A stretch of DNA of 35,328 nucleotides from Flavobacteriales bacterium. Lineage in GTDB: Bacteria > Bacteroidota > Bacteroidia > Flavobacteriales_D > Sanyastnellaceae. Below the pieces are notes generated by a model. The model was not told the origin of the DNA. It was given only the letters and a program-made list of their open reading frames with translations, and searched no databases. The stretch lies in NCBI GenBank assembly GCA_002863125.1, contig PKEB01000018.1, positions 1 to 35,328 of the forward strand, read 5' to 3'. Shown here one piece after another: positions 24,163 through 31,966 of this stretch (position 1 is its first letter; every line of letters starts with the position of its first letter). The position numbers and the translations under genes are program-made.

Positions 24163-24935
24163 ATGCAGCGACGCACGACATCATCGCATTGCAGGACCTG
24201 CGGGTGACCTGCCTGGTGGGCATCCATCCCCACGAGCGCATCACGCCGCAGCCCTTGGTGGTCCAATTGAAGCTCTACTTCGAGCGTAAGCCCGGACATT
24301 TCGGGCGGACGCTGGCAGAGAGTTTGGACTATGGTTTTGTGTGCGGGGACGTGGCGTTCTTGCTGGAAGCGGCGCAATTCCAGTTGCTGGAAACGGCGGT
24401 GGAAGCCATCTGTGCCACCTTGCTCATGACGCCGCCGCCGGACCGCCCGAGCATTCGCCCGGACGCCGTGGAGGTGAGCATCCAAAAGCCTCAGGCCCTC
24501 GGCGGCAAAGCTGTGCCGGTGGTCACGGTGCTGCGGCACGCGGAAGAAATGCAGTACGGCATCGAGCACAACGACTTTGGGCACGTGGACATCCTGCACG
24601 AAAACCAAGACTGCGGGGTGTACTTGCTTCACATCCCGGCCGGTGGTCAAATCCCGGCCCACATCCACAAAGTCATGGGGGAGGCCGAATTGGTCATGTC
24701 GCGTGGGCTGCTGCTCCAAGGCCAGCCTGTTGACGACGGCATTGCCCACCTGTGGCCGCTCGAGTTCGTGCACCAGTACGACAACCCCACCGATACCACC
24801 CGCACGATCTTGTGCGTCAACCGTCCAAAATTCGATCCAGCAGATGAGATCGCTGTTCCGGTGCCTGAAAACTGGCCCGACCCACGTCCGCACCGGAAGC
24901 GCTTTTTCGGATTGGAAACCAACCTCAAGCCATGA
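24159..24935 (+). CDS. Dihydroneopterin aldolase (FolB)-cupin fusion protein
   Basis: A 258-residue two-domain protein. Residues 5-125 are FolB-like: DIIALQDLRVTCLVGIHPHER with E26, QPLVVQLKLY, ESLDYGFV with the conserved Y58, FQLLETAVEAI with E78, and VEVSIQKPQAL with K110. FolB cleaves or epimerises dihydroneopterin in folate synthesis; its Tyr and Lys are kept here, so it may be active. Residues 135-225 are a cupin with the metal motif PAHIHKVMGEAE (H168, H170, and E175 or E177) and a second His, H205. No common folate enzyme carries this cupin as far as I know. Overlaps are 4 nt (ATGA) on both sides. No folK or folP is adjacent, so a non-folate pterin role is possible. Confidence 0.85.
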   Translation: MNAATHDIIALQDLRVTCLVGIHPHERITPQPLVVQLKLYFERKPGHFGRTLAESLDYGFVCGDVAFLLEAAQFQLLETAVEAICATLLMTPPPDRPSIRPDAVEVSIQKPQALGGKAVPVVTVLRHAEEMQYGIEHNDFGHVDILHENQDCGVYLLHIPAGGQIPAHIHKVMGEAELVMSRGLLLQGQPVDDGIAHLWPLEFVHQYDNPTDTTRTILCVNRPKFDPADEIAVPVPENWPDPRPHRKRFFGLETNLKP

Positions 24936-25636
24936 TTGCACGTCCCACCATCCTCATCACCGGCGCCACCAAAGGCATCGGCCGCGCGCTCGTCGAACGC
25001 TTCGCAGCGTCAGCCGGCGAACTGCACCTTGTGGCGCGCAACGCCCGGGACCTCGAATCGCTGCAGAAAAAATTGCAATCGGACGACTGCCGTGTGCACG
25101 TGTACCCAGCGGATTTGAGCAAGCCCGCGGAGGTCACTGCCTTGGTGCACAGCTTGCGCTCGAACATGGATGCACTGCATCTGCTCATCAACAATGCAGG
25201 CGTGTACCTGCCGGGTCAATTGCTCAGCGAACCCGCCGGTAATTTGGATTATATGATGCAGCTTAATGTATTGTCGCACTATGAGTTAGTGCGTGGTTTG
25301 CATGGAAAAATGCCCGTGGGTTCCCACCTCATCCATATGGCCTCTGTCGCCTCGCGCAAGCTCTTCACAGGCAAGCCTTCGTACAGCATCAGCAAGCACG
25401 CCCAGGGTGCCTTGACCGAAGCATTCCGTCACGAACTGCGGCCGCTCGGCATTCGCGTCACCAACGTCATGCCGGGACCCACATGGAGCGCGTCGTGGGA
25501 AGGGGTCGAATTCCCGGAGAACCGACTGCTCGATGCCAAGCACATCGCTGAGGCGGTGTGGCAGGCGTGGCAACTCCCACCTGAAGCGGTGATGGAAGAG
25601 CTCGTGATCCGACCGTTTGAGGGGGACATTGACTGA
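24932..25636 (+). CDS. Short-chain dehydrogenase/reductase (SDR)
   Basis: A 234-residue classical SDR. Cofactor motif TGATKGIG (10-17), NNAG (87-90), the catalytic Ser in HMASVAS (S138 or S141) and Y151-x3-K155 are all present. ARN at about 35-37 after the second strand suggests NADPH. PGPTWSASW lies where the substrate loop should be. SDRs reduce carbonyls, and some reduce pterins (sepiapterin reductase, FolM, PTR1). Sequence alone does not assign this one. It is the last gene of the four-gene coupled set and ends 81 nt before dnaE, with no obvious terminator. Confidence 0.92.
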   Translation: MIARPTILITGATKGIGRALVERFAASAGELHLVARNARDLESLQKKLQSDDCRVHVYPADLSKPAEVTALVHSLRSNMDALHLLINNAGVYLPGQLLSEPAGNLDYMMQLNVLSHYELVRGLHGKMPVGSHLIHMASVASRKLFTGKPSYSISKHAQGALTEAFRHELRPLGIRVTNVMPGPTWSASWEGVEFPENRLLDAKHIAEAVWQAWQLPPEAVMEELVIRPFEGDID

Positions 25637-25717
25637 GGAAAACCTTGAAGAAATCGCGTGAATAACTGCCGGTCTTTTGAAGGGGACTGGGCGGTTGCGA
25701 ATGCGTAGTTTCGAGGG

Positions 25718-28700
25718 ATGTTTTTGATTTACGATACGGAGACGACGGGCTTGCCGCGGGATTGGAATGCGCCGTTGACGGACAGCGAGAACTGGCCGCG
25801 ATTGGTGCAGTTGGCGTGGCAATTGCACGACGCGCAGGGCAAGCTGATTTCGCGGGGAAACCGCATCGTAAAGCCGGATGGATTCACCATCCCATACACT
25901 TCGGCCAAGATCCACGGCATCACAACGGAACGCGCCGAGAAGGATGGGCACCCGCTCGCGGAGGTGCTGGCCGAATTTGACAAGGATCTCGCCCAGGCGA
26001 CCTACGTCATGGGCCACAACATCGAATTTGACGTCAACATTGTCGGCGCGGAATACCACCGGTTGGCCCAACCCGTCGAAAAGCTGACGGACAAACCGGT
26101 CATCGATTCCAAAAACGAGGCTACGGACTTCTGCGCCATTCCCGGCGGACGCGGTGGCCAATTCAAGTGGCCCACGCTCACCGAGCTCCACCACAAGCTT
26201 TTCAACACGGGATTCGACGAGGCGCACGATGCAGCGTACGACGTGGACGCCACGGCCAAATGCTTTTTCGAGCTGTGCCGCCTGCGCGTCATCCAACGTC
26301 CCGAGATCGAAGATCCGGACGGCATTGTGTACGAGGCGCCCAAGCTCGAGGCTGCAAATTTTGAGGCCGCAGCGCCCCAAGCCGCGCCGACCAAGCCCGC
26401 GCAGAAAGCAGCCAAAGCCCTCAGCGACGACGTCCCGTACATCCACCTGCACGCGCACAGCCAGTTCAGCATTTTGCAGGCGGTCGGCAACGTGGGCGAA
26501 CTCGTGGACACGGCGGTGAGCCACGGCATGAATGCGTTGGCCATCACGGACCACGGCAACATGATGGGGGCGTTCCAGTTCGTCCGGGTGGCCAACAAGG
26601 CCGGCATCAAGGCCATTGTCGGCGCCGAGCTCAACGTTTGCCGCGACCACACCGACCGCAGCGCCAAAGATGACGGCTACCCGACTGTTTTCCTCGCCAA
26701 AAACAAGAACGGCTACCACAAACTCACTAAGCTCAGTTCCAAGGCCTACACCGACGGGTTCTACTATGTACCGCGCATCGACAAGGCCTTGGTCGAGCAA
26801 TTCAAGGAAGACATCATCGTCACCACAGGCGGGCTGTTTGGGGAGATCCCATCGCTCATCTTGAACGTTGGTGAGCAGCAGGCGGAGGAGGCGTTCGTCT
26901 GGTGGAAGGAGACGCTGGGCGAGAACTTTTACGCGGAAATCAACCGTCACGGCCTCGAGGAGGAGAGCGTGGTCAATGAAGTGCTGCTGCGTTTATGCGA
27001 GAAGCACGATGTGAAATGCATCGCGGCCAACAACGCCTATTACCCCAGCAAAAAGCAAGCGGATGCCCACGACATTTTGTTGTGCGTGAAAGACGCGCAA
27101 AACGTGAGCAAGCCCAAGAAGTACATTGGCAAGCGCGGGCGGGAGTTCCGGTTTGGTATGCCCAACGATGAATTTTACCTCAAGTCACCGGCGGAGATGC
27201 GGAAGCTCTTTGCGGATTTACCCAAAGCGCTCGAGACCACCCAAGCAATCGCAGACGCGTGCGAAACCTATGAGTTGGAGCGCGACGTGTTGCTGCCTGC
27301 CTTCGAGATTCCGGACGAATTCGTGCACGCGGAAGACGCAGAGGACGGAGGCAAACGTGGGGAAAACGCCTACCTGCGGCACCTGACCTACGAAGGCGCC
27401 AAAAAGCGCTACCCCGAGATCACCGACGAAATCCGTGAGCGCATCGATTTCGAACTCGAGACCATCGAACGCACCGGCTACCCCGGCTACTTCCTCATTG
27501 TGCAGGACTTTACCACCGCCGCCCGCGAGATGGGCGTGAGCGTGGGACCGGGACGGGGATCGGCCGCTGGTTCAGCTGTGGCTTACTGCGTGGGCATCAC
27601 CAACGTGGACCCGATTGAGTATGATTTGCTGTTTGAGCGTTTCCTGAATCCGGACCGTGTAAGCTTGCCCGATATCGACATTGATTTTGACGATGAGGGG
27701 CGGGGCAAGGTCATCGACTACGTGATCAACAAGTACGGATCGAACCAGGTGGCCCAAATCATTACTTACGGCTCCATGGCCGCCAAGAGCTCCATCCGCG
27801 ACACCGCACGTGTGCTCGAGCTGCCGTTGCCTGATGCCGACCGCATTGCGAAGCTGATGCCGGACATCAGCCTCAAGAAGCTGTTTACGCTCGACGACAA
27901 AACCCTGAAGGAAAAACTCCGTGGCAACGAAGGTCTCCAGCAGGTCAACAACATCAAGGAACTCGCGAAAAAGGCGTCCCTCGAAGGCCAGACGTTGCAG
28001 ACCGCCCGCGTCCTTGAAGGCAGCCTGCGCAACACGGGCATCCACGCCTGCGGCGTCATCATTACACCGACTGACATCACCGACTACGTGCCGGTGGCAG
28101 TCGCCAAGGACAGCGACATGGCGTGCACGCAGTTTGACAACGCCGTTGCCGAAGACGCCGGCCTCCTCAAGATGGACTTCCTGGGCCTGAAAACCCTGAC
28201 CATCATCAAGGACGCGGTGCGCAATGTCAAGGACCGCCACGGCCTCGATCTCGACCCGGACAGCTTCCCGCTCGACGACACCAAGACCTACGAGCTCTTC
28301 CAACGCGGCGAGACCATCGGCATCTTCCAATACGAATCCGCGGGGATGCAGAAGTACCTCAAGGATTTGAAGCCCACGGTGTTCGGTGACCTCATTGCGA
28401 TGAACGCGTTGTACCGCCCAGGGCCGCTCGAATACATCCCGTCGTTTGTCAAGCGGAAGCACGGGCAGGAGCCCATCACGTATGACCTCGACGCGTGTGA
28501 GGAATACCTCGAGGAGACGTACGGTATCACCGTCTACCAGGAGCAGGTAATGCTCCTGTCGCAGAAGTTGGCCGGCTTCACGAAGGGAGAGGCGGATACG
28601 CTGCGGAAGGCGATGGGCAAAAAGAAGGCGGACCTCATTGCCAAAATGAAGCCGCAGTTCCTCGAGAAAGGCGCCGATCGCGGCCACGACACCAAGAAAC

Positions 28701-30010
28701 TGGAGAAGATCTGGAAGGACTGGGAGGCGTTTGCCTCGTATGCCTTCAACAAATCCCACTCCACGTGTTACGCGTGGGTGGCGTACCAAACCGCTTACCT
28801 GAAGGCCAACTACCCGGCCGAATACATGGCGGCGGTGCTGTCCAACAACATGAACGACATCAAGCAAGTGACGCTGTTCATGGAGGAAAGCCGCCACCGG
28901 GGCATCCCGGTCCTCGGCCCGGACGTGAACGAATCGCTTTTCAAATTCCGCGTTAACGCTGAGGGCGCCATCCGGTTTGGGCTCGGGGCGATGCGCGGCG
29001 TAGGCGAGGGGGCGGTCCAATCCGTCATCGACGGCCGCAACGACGGGGCGGGGGCGTATAAGAGCCTCTTTGATTTTGCGCGGCGGGTAAACCCGAAGGA
29101 CGTCAACAAACGCGTCTTCGAGGCGTTGGCGTTGGGCGGAGCCTTCGACGGGTTTGAGGGGCTGCACCGCGCGCAGTTCTTTGCCGAAGACGAGAAGGGC
29201 CGCACCCTCATCGAACTCGCTGTGCGTTACGGTGCCGGTCACCAAGAGGCCGAGTCGTCGGCGCAGGCATCGTTGTTTGGAGGGATGGAAGAAATGGAGA
29301 TGCCAGAACCGGCAATCCCGGTGTGCGAGCCGTGGGACCAGATGGACCTCTTGGCACGGGAGCGCGACGTCATCGGCGTGTACATCTCCGGCCACCCACT
29401 CGACAAATTCCGGTTCGAGATCAAGCACTTGTGTTCGCCCGACGAGGGGCTGGAGGTGCTCAACGAGCCGCTCGCATGGCGTGGACGCGAATTGCGGTTT
29501 GCCGGCCGCGTGGTCGAGGCGCAGCACCGCATTTCCAAAGCGGGTAGGCCGTTCGGGAGTGTAACCATCGAGGACTACCATGCGAGCCAACGCTTCATGC
29601 TGTTCGGTGACGATTACCTCAAGTTCAAGGACTACGTGGTCGAAGGGTGGTTCGTGTTTGTGCGCGGCTCGGTGGAGCAACGCCGCTTCCGGGACGACCC
29701 CAACAACGTCGAATTCAAGGTGCGGCACATTGAGTTGCTGGCGGACGTGCGCGAAAAGTGGGTCTCACGGCTGCGGTTGCAGTTGGACTTGCAGGCGCTG
29801 GACGAGGAGCGTCTCGATCGCATTGGTCAGATGATCGAAGGCAGTCCGGGATCGGTCGGCCTTACGATTGAGGTACACGACCAGGGCATGGCACTGGAGA
29901 TGCCGAGCCGGTCGCACAAGGTGACGCTGAGCGATGATTTTGTCGACCAGCTCGAGGAACTCGTCAATGGGGGTGGCCTGCACTACCGCTTAGAAACGAG
30001 CAAGCAGTAA
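25718..30010 (+). CDS. dnaE: DNA polymerase III alpha subunit with fused N-terminal 3'-5' exonuclease
   Basis: A 1430-residue replicative polymerase. Residues 1-195 are a DEDDh exonuclease (DnaQ-like): D6 and E8 in YDTETTG, HNIEFD, and HDAAYDVDAT with the catalytic His and last Asp. A ~45-residue Ala/Pro/Lys linker leads to the PHP domain from about residue 240 (IHLHAHSQFSILQAV, AITDHGNMMGAF). The polymerase core has GPGRGSAAGSAVAYC and catalytic LPDIDIDF at about 650-657. Later come AFNKSHSTCYAWVAYQTAYLK, tandem HhH and an OB fold (LRFAGRVVEAQHRIS...GRPFGSVTIED). So proofreading and polymerisation are in one chain, a known trait of Bacteroidota DnaE. The start codon ATG 25718 opens directly on the exonuclease domain. 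Confidence 0.96.
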   Translation: MFLIYDTETTGLPRDWNAPLTDSENWPRLVQLAWQLHDAQGKLISRGNRIVKPDGFTIPYTSAKIHGITTERAEKDGHPLAEVLAEFDKDLAQATYVMGHNIEFDVNIVGAEYHRLAQPVEKLTDKPVIDSKNEATDFCAIPGGRGGQFKWPTLTELHHKLFNTGFDEAHDAAYDVDATAKCFFELCRLRVIQRPEIEDPDGIVYEAPKLEAANFEAAAPQAAPTKPAQKAAKALSDDVPYIHLHAHSQFSILQAVGNVGELVDTAVSHGMNALAITDHGNMMGAFQFVRVANKAGIKAIVGAELNVCRDHTDRSAKDDGYPTVFLAKNKNGYHKLTKLSSKAYTDGFYYVPRIDKALVEQFKEDIIVTTGGLFGEIPSLILNVGEQQAEEAFVWWKETLGENFYAEINRHGLEEESVVNEVLLRLCEKHDVKCIAANNAYYPSKKQADAHDILLCVKDAQNVSKPKKYIGKRGREFRFGMPNDEFYLKSPAEMRKLFADLPKALETTQAIADACETYELERDVLLPAFEIPDEFVHAEDAEDGGKRGENAYLRHLTYEGAKKRYPEITDEIRERIDFELETIERTGYPGYFLIVQDFTTAAREMGVSVGPGRGSAAGSAVAYCVGITNVDPIEYDLLFERFLNPDRVSLPDIDIDFDDEGRGKVIDYVINKYGSNQVAQIITYGSMAAKSSIRDTARVLELPLPDADRIAKLMPDISLKKLFTLDDKTLKEKLRGNEGLQQVNNIKELAKKASLEGQTLQTARVLEGSLRNTGIHACGVIITPTDITDYVPVAVAKDSDMACTQFDNAVAEDAGLLKMDFLGLKTLTIIKDAVRNVKDRHGLDLDPDSFPLDDTKTYELFQRGETIGIFQYESAGMQKYLKDLKPTVFGDLIAMNALYRPGPLEYIPSFVKRKHGQEPITYDLDACEEYLEETYGITVYQEQVMLLSQKLAGFTKGEADTLRKAMGKKKADLIAKMKPQFLEKGADRGHDTKKLEKIWKDWEAFASYAFNKSHSTCYAWVAYQTAYLKANYPAEYMAAVLSNNMNDIKQVTLFMEESRHRGIPVLGPDVNESLFKFRVNAEGAIRFGLGAMRGVGEGAVQSVIDGRNDGAGAYKSLFDFARRVNPKDVNKRVFEALALGGAFDGFEGLHRAQFFAEDEKGRTLIELAVRYGAGHQEAESSAQASLFGGMEEMEMPEPAIPVCEPWDQMDLLARERDVIGVYISGHPLDKFRFEIKHLCSPDEGLEVLNEPLAWRGRELRFAGRVVEAQHRISKAGRPFGSVTIEDYHASQRFMLFGDDYLKFKDYVVEGWFVFVRGSVEQRRFRDDPNNVEFKVRHIELLADVREKWVSRLRLQLDLQALDEERLDRIGQMIEGSPGSVGLTIEVHDQGMALEMPSRSHKVTLSDDFVDQLEELVNGGGLHYRLETSKQ

Positions 30011-30095
30011 ACTTTTTCACGTGCGCTGTGGTTAGACGTGGATAAAAGGCATGTTAATCCTCGCCAATTTTGAACGGGCGGTCGGGTTGGCCTGC

Positions 30096-30103
30096 TAACT
30101 TTG
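30096..30103 (+). promoter_or_regulatory. -7 box of trxA
   Basis: TAACTTTG fits TAnnTTTG. A TTG lies 23 nt upstream, slightly longer than usual. The leader to the ATG is about 45 nt. Confidence 0.6.
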
Positions 30104-30153
30104 AAATTCAAATTTGCGAGGGGCTGCGGCCGTGAGCTTAAAGACTGAAAAAA

Positions 30154-30471
30154 ATGGCTGTAGAATTTACCGCTGAAAACTTTGATGACTTGGCACTGAA
30201 GAGTGACAAGCCCGTCATCGTCGACTTTTGGGCCGAATGGTGCGGACCTTGCCGCATGGTAGGACCCGTTGTTGAGGAATTGGCAAACGATTATGACGGA
30301 CGCGCCGTCGTTGGCAAAGTCAACGTCGACCACCACGGAGACATTAGTATGAAATACGGAGTGCGCAACATCCCTACCATTCTCTTCCTGAAAGGAGGCG
30401 AGGTCGTGGACAAGAGCGTTGGCGCTGTTCCAAAGAACGTATTGATTGAAAAATTGGACGCCTTGCTCTGA
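30154..30471 (+). CDS. trxA: Thioredoxin
   Basis: A 105-residue classical thioredoxin that reduces disulfides in cytoplasmic proteins, being recharged by thioredoxin reductase. The active site WCGPC is at 29-33 with the preceding FWAEWC. NIPTI gives the cis-proline, and FLKGGE follows. No signal peptide, so it is cytoplasmic. It has its own promoter and a terminator at 30527-30552, so it is a single-gene unit. A perfect 7-bp inverted repeat (TGCATCG TT CGATGCA, 30483-30498) also lies just after the stop and may help protect or end the transcript. Confidence 0.97.
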   Translation: MAVEFTAENFDDLALKSDKPVIVDFWAEWCGPCRMVGPVVEELANDYDGRAVVGKVNVDHHGDISMKYGVRNIPTILFLKGGEVVDKSVGAVPKNVLIEKLDALL

Positions 30472-30526
30472 GCCCTGCTCGGTGCATCGTTCGATGCAAA
30501 TGCTTCACTGCGTTCACAACTTAAGG

Positions 30527-30552
30527 TCCTCACCTTCCGGTGGGGATTTTTT
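30527..30552 (+). terminator. Intrinsic terminator of trxA
   Basis: TCCTCACC TTCC GGTGGGGA (one G-T pair) followed by TTTTTT: an 8-bp stem with a 4-nt loop. Confidence 0.85.
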
Positions 30553-30601
30553 GTGCGCGGCTGTGGCGTGCGCTCCCGGCGCGGCTTCGTACCTTTAAGA
30601 C

Positions 30602-31546
30602 ATGCCAATGAATTTGGATCCTTCTTTGCTGCAGCGCCTCGGCCGCCTCGAGTTCTTGGCGCGCCAGGCCGTGGAAGGCTTCATCACCGGCCTGCATAAA
30701 AGCCCGTTCCACGGCTTCTCCGTGGAATTTGCGGAACACCGACTCTACAACCCCGGTGAGTCCACGCGCCACATCGACTGGAAGCTCTACGGTCGCTCTG
30801 ACAAACTCTTTGTCAAGCGCTACGAGGAAGAGACCAACTTGCGGTGCCAACTCGTGCTCGACCGCAGCGGGTCCATGTGGTACCCGTCCGAGGTCACCCC
30901 CGACGGTCACGAGCTGAACAAGCTCAAATTTGCCATCCACAGCTGTGCGGCACTGATCGAGCTGTTCCGACGCCAGCGTGACGCCGTCGGCCTTAGTGTT
31001 TTTGCTGACGAACTGGAATCTCACATCCCGGCTAAATCCTCCGGAGCGCACATGCGAATGATCTACCACGAGCTGGAGCAATTGCTCGATGAGGTAGGGA
31101 AGCAGCGCAAGGGCACGTCTACGGTGGAGGCCTTGCATCAGATTGCGGAGGCGATCCCGCGCCGTTCGTTGGTGGTGGTCTTCAGTGATTTACTCGATCG
31201 CGGCGGCGACATCGACGAGCTGATGGCCGCGCTCCAGCACCTGCGCCATAACAAGCACGAGGTAGTGCTCTTTCACGTCCTCGAAGATGCCACGGAGATG
31301 GAATTCAACTTCCAGGACCGCCCAACCATTTTTGAAGACCTAGAAACGGGCGAGGAGCTGCGCTTGCATCCGGCCGAAGTGCGCGACGCGTATCAATCGC
31401 GTATGGCTCAACTCCGCAAGGACCTCGATGTACGGTGCGCTAAGTACCGCATCGATTGGGTGGATGTAGACATTGCGTCGGGGGTTTTCCCAGTGCTGTC
31501 GGCCTACCTGGTGAAGCGTGCCAAGATGCGCGGCGCGAAGGCTTGA
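30602..31546 (+). CDS. DUF58/von Willebrand A-like protein
   Basis: A 314-residue soluble protein. DUF58 markers are the HKSPFHGFSVEFAEHRLYNPGE start, RHIDWKLYGRSDKLFVKRYEEE and then a vWA-like fold: LVLDRSGSMWY has the D-x-S-x-S metal site, and LVVVFSDLLDRGGD the later strand. In Bacteroidota such genes are usually paired with a MoxR AAA ATPase and other vWA/BatA genes involved in cell envelope or protein assembly. No MoxR gene is visible in this window; the tRNA gene follows instead. TACCTTTA (30590-30597) just before the start is one mismatch from a -7 box. Exact function unknown. Confidence 0.9.
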   Translation: MPMNLDPSLLQRLGRLEFLARQAVEGFITGLHKSPFHGFSVEFAEHRLYNPGESTRHIDWKLYGRSDKLFVKRYEEETNLRCQLVLDRSGSMWYPSEVTPDGHELNKLKFAIHSCAALIELFRRQRDAVGLSVFADELESHIPAKSSGAHMRMIYHELEQLLDEVGKQRKGTSTVEALHQIAEAIPRRSLVVVFSDLLDRGGDIDELMAALQHLRHNKHEVVLFHVLEDATEMEFNFQDRPTIFEDLETGEELRLHPAEVRDAYQSRMAQLRKDLDVRCAKYRIDWVDVDIASGVFPVLSAYLVKRAKMRGAKA

Positions 31547-31685
31547 CGCGAATGGAGCGAGGGCCGGAAGCTTTAAACATCGGTGGCGTATCTGACTTTT
31601 TCCCTGATTTTCAATGAGTTCAAATACCCGCTGAATCTTTCTTTGGCGGCGACCGCAACTTTTTTTTGAATGTGGCGTAGAAGTG
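31547..31685. other. Non-coding stretch before the tRNA promoter
   Basis: I see no gene, clear terminator or repeat here. It is less GC-rich than the flanking gene and contains a run of eight T. Confidence 0.4.
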
Positions 31686-31717
31686 TTGCAGAAGAAGGAA
31701 TGAAATTCTTATCTTTG
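31686..31717 (+). promoter_or_regulatory. Promoter of the tRNA-Asp gene
   Basis: TTG (31686-31688), 21 nt, then TATCTTTG (31710-31717). Both parts fit the Bacteroidota consensus. The leader before the mature tRNA is about 32 nt. Confidence 0.78.
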
Positions 31718-31754
31718 CGCACCGCTGCAAACGAGCAGCACACTGTTGTGAAAC

Positions 31755-31828
31755 GGTCTGGTAGTTCAGTTGGTTAGAATACATGCCTGTCACGCATGGG
31801 GTCGCGAGTTCGAGTCTCGTCCAGACCG
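31755..31828 (+). tRNA. tRNA-Asp (anticodon GTC)
   Basis: Full cloverleaf of 74 nt: acceptor GGTCTGG/CCAGACC with discriminator G, D arm GTTC...GAAT, anticodon stem CATGC/GCATG with loop CTGTCAC (GTC at 31789-31791), variable GGGTC, and T arm GCGAG TTCGAGT CTCGT. CCA is not encoded (next bases CACC). Confidence 0.97.
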
Positions 31829-31840
31829 CACCGACACAAC

Positions 31841-31876
31841 AAAGCCCTGTAAATCAATGATTTATGGGGTTTTTTC
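31841..31876 (+). terminator. Terminator after tRNA-Asp
   Basis: CCCTGTAAATC pairs with GATTTATGGGG (two wobbles) with a very small loop, followed by six T. The preceding AAAG extends the stem with the T-run. Confidence 0.85.
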
Positions 31877-31910
31877 ATAGCCGTATTTGGACCATGGTTC
31901 TAACATAGAA

Positions 31911-31939
31911 AAAAAAGCGGGGGCCGTCGCCCCCGCTTT
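31911..31939 (-). terminator. Terminator of the choice-of-anchor I gene
   Basis: On the minus strand AAAGCGGGGG CGACGG CCCCCGCTTTTTT: a 10-bp stem rich in G/C, then a T-run. It lies 28 nt after the stop at 31967. Confidence 0.92.
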
Positions 31940-31966
31940 CCCATTCTAACCAAAGCCAGATCGTTT

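Noticed and set aside
25286-26950. 554-aa frame antisense to the SDR and dnaE genes
   Set aside because: Runs across two real genes on the other strand and shows no domain.
27572-29728. 718-aa frame antisense to dnaE
   Set aside because: Long antisense frame from GC-rich codon use; no recognisable domain and lies wholly within dnaE.
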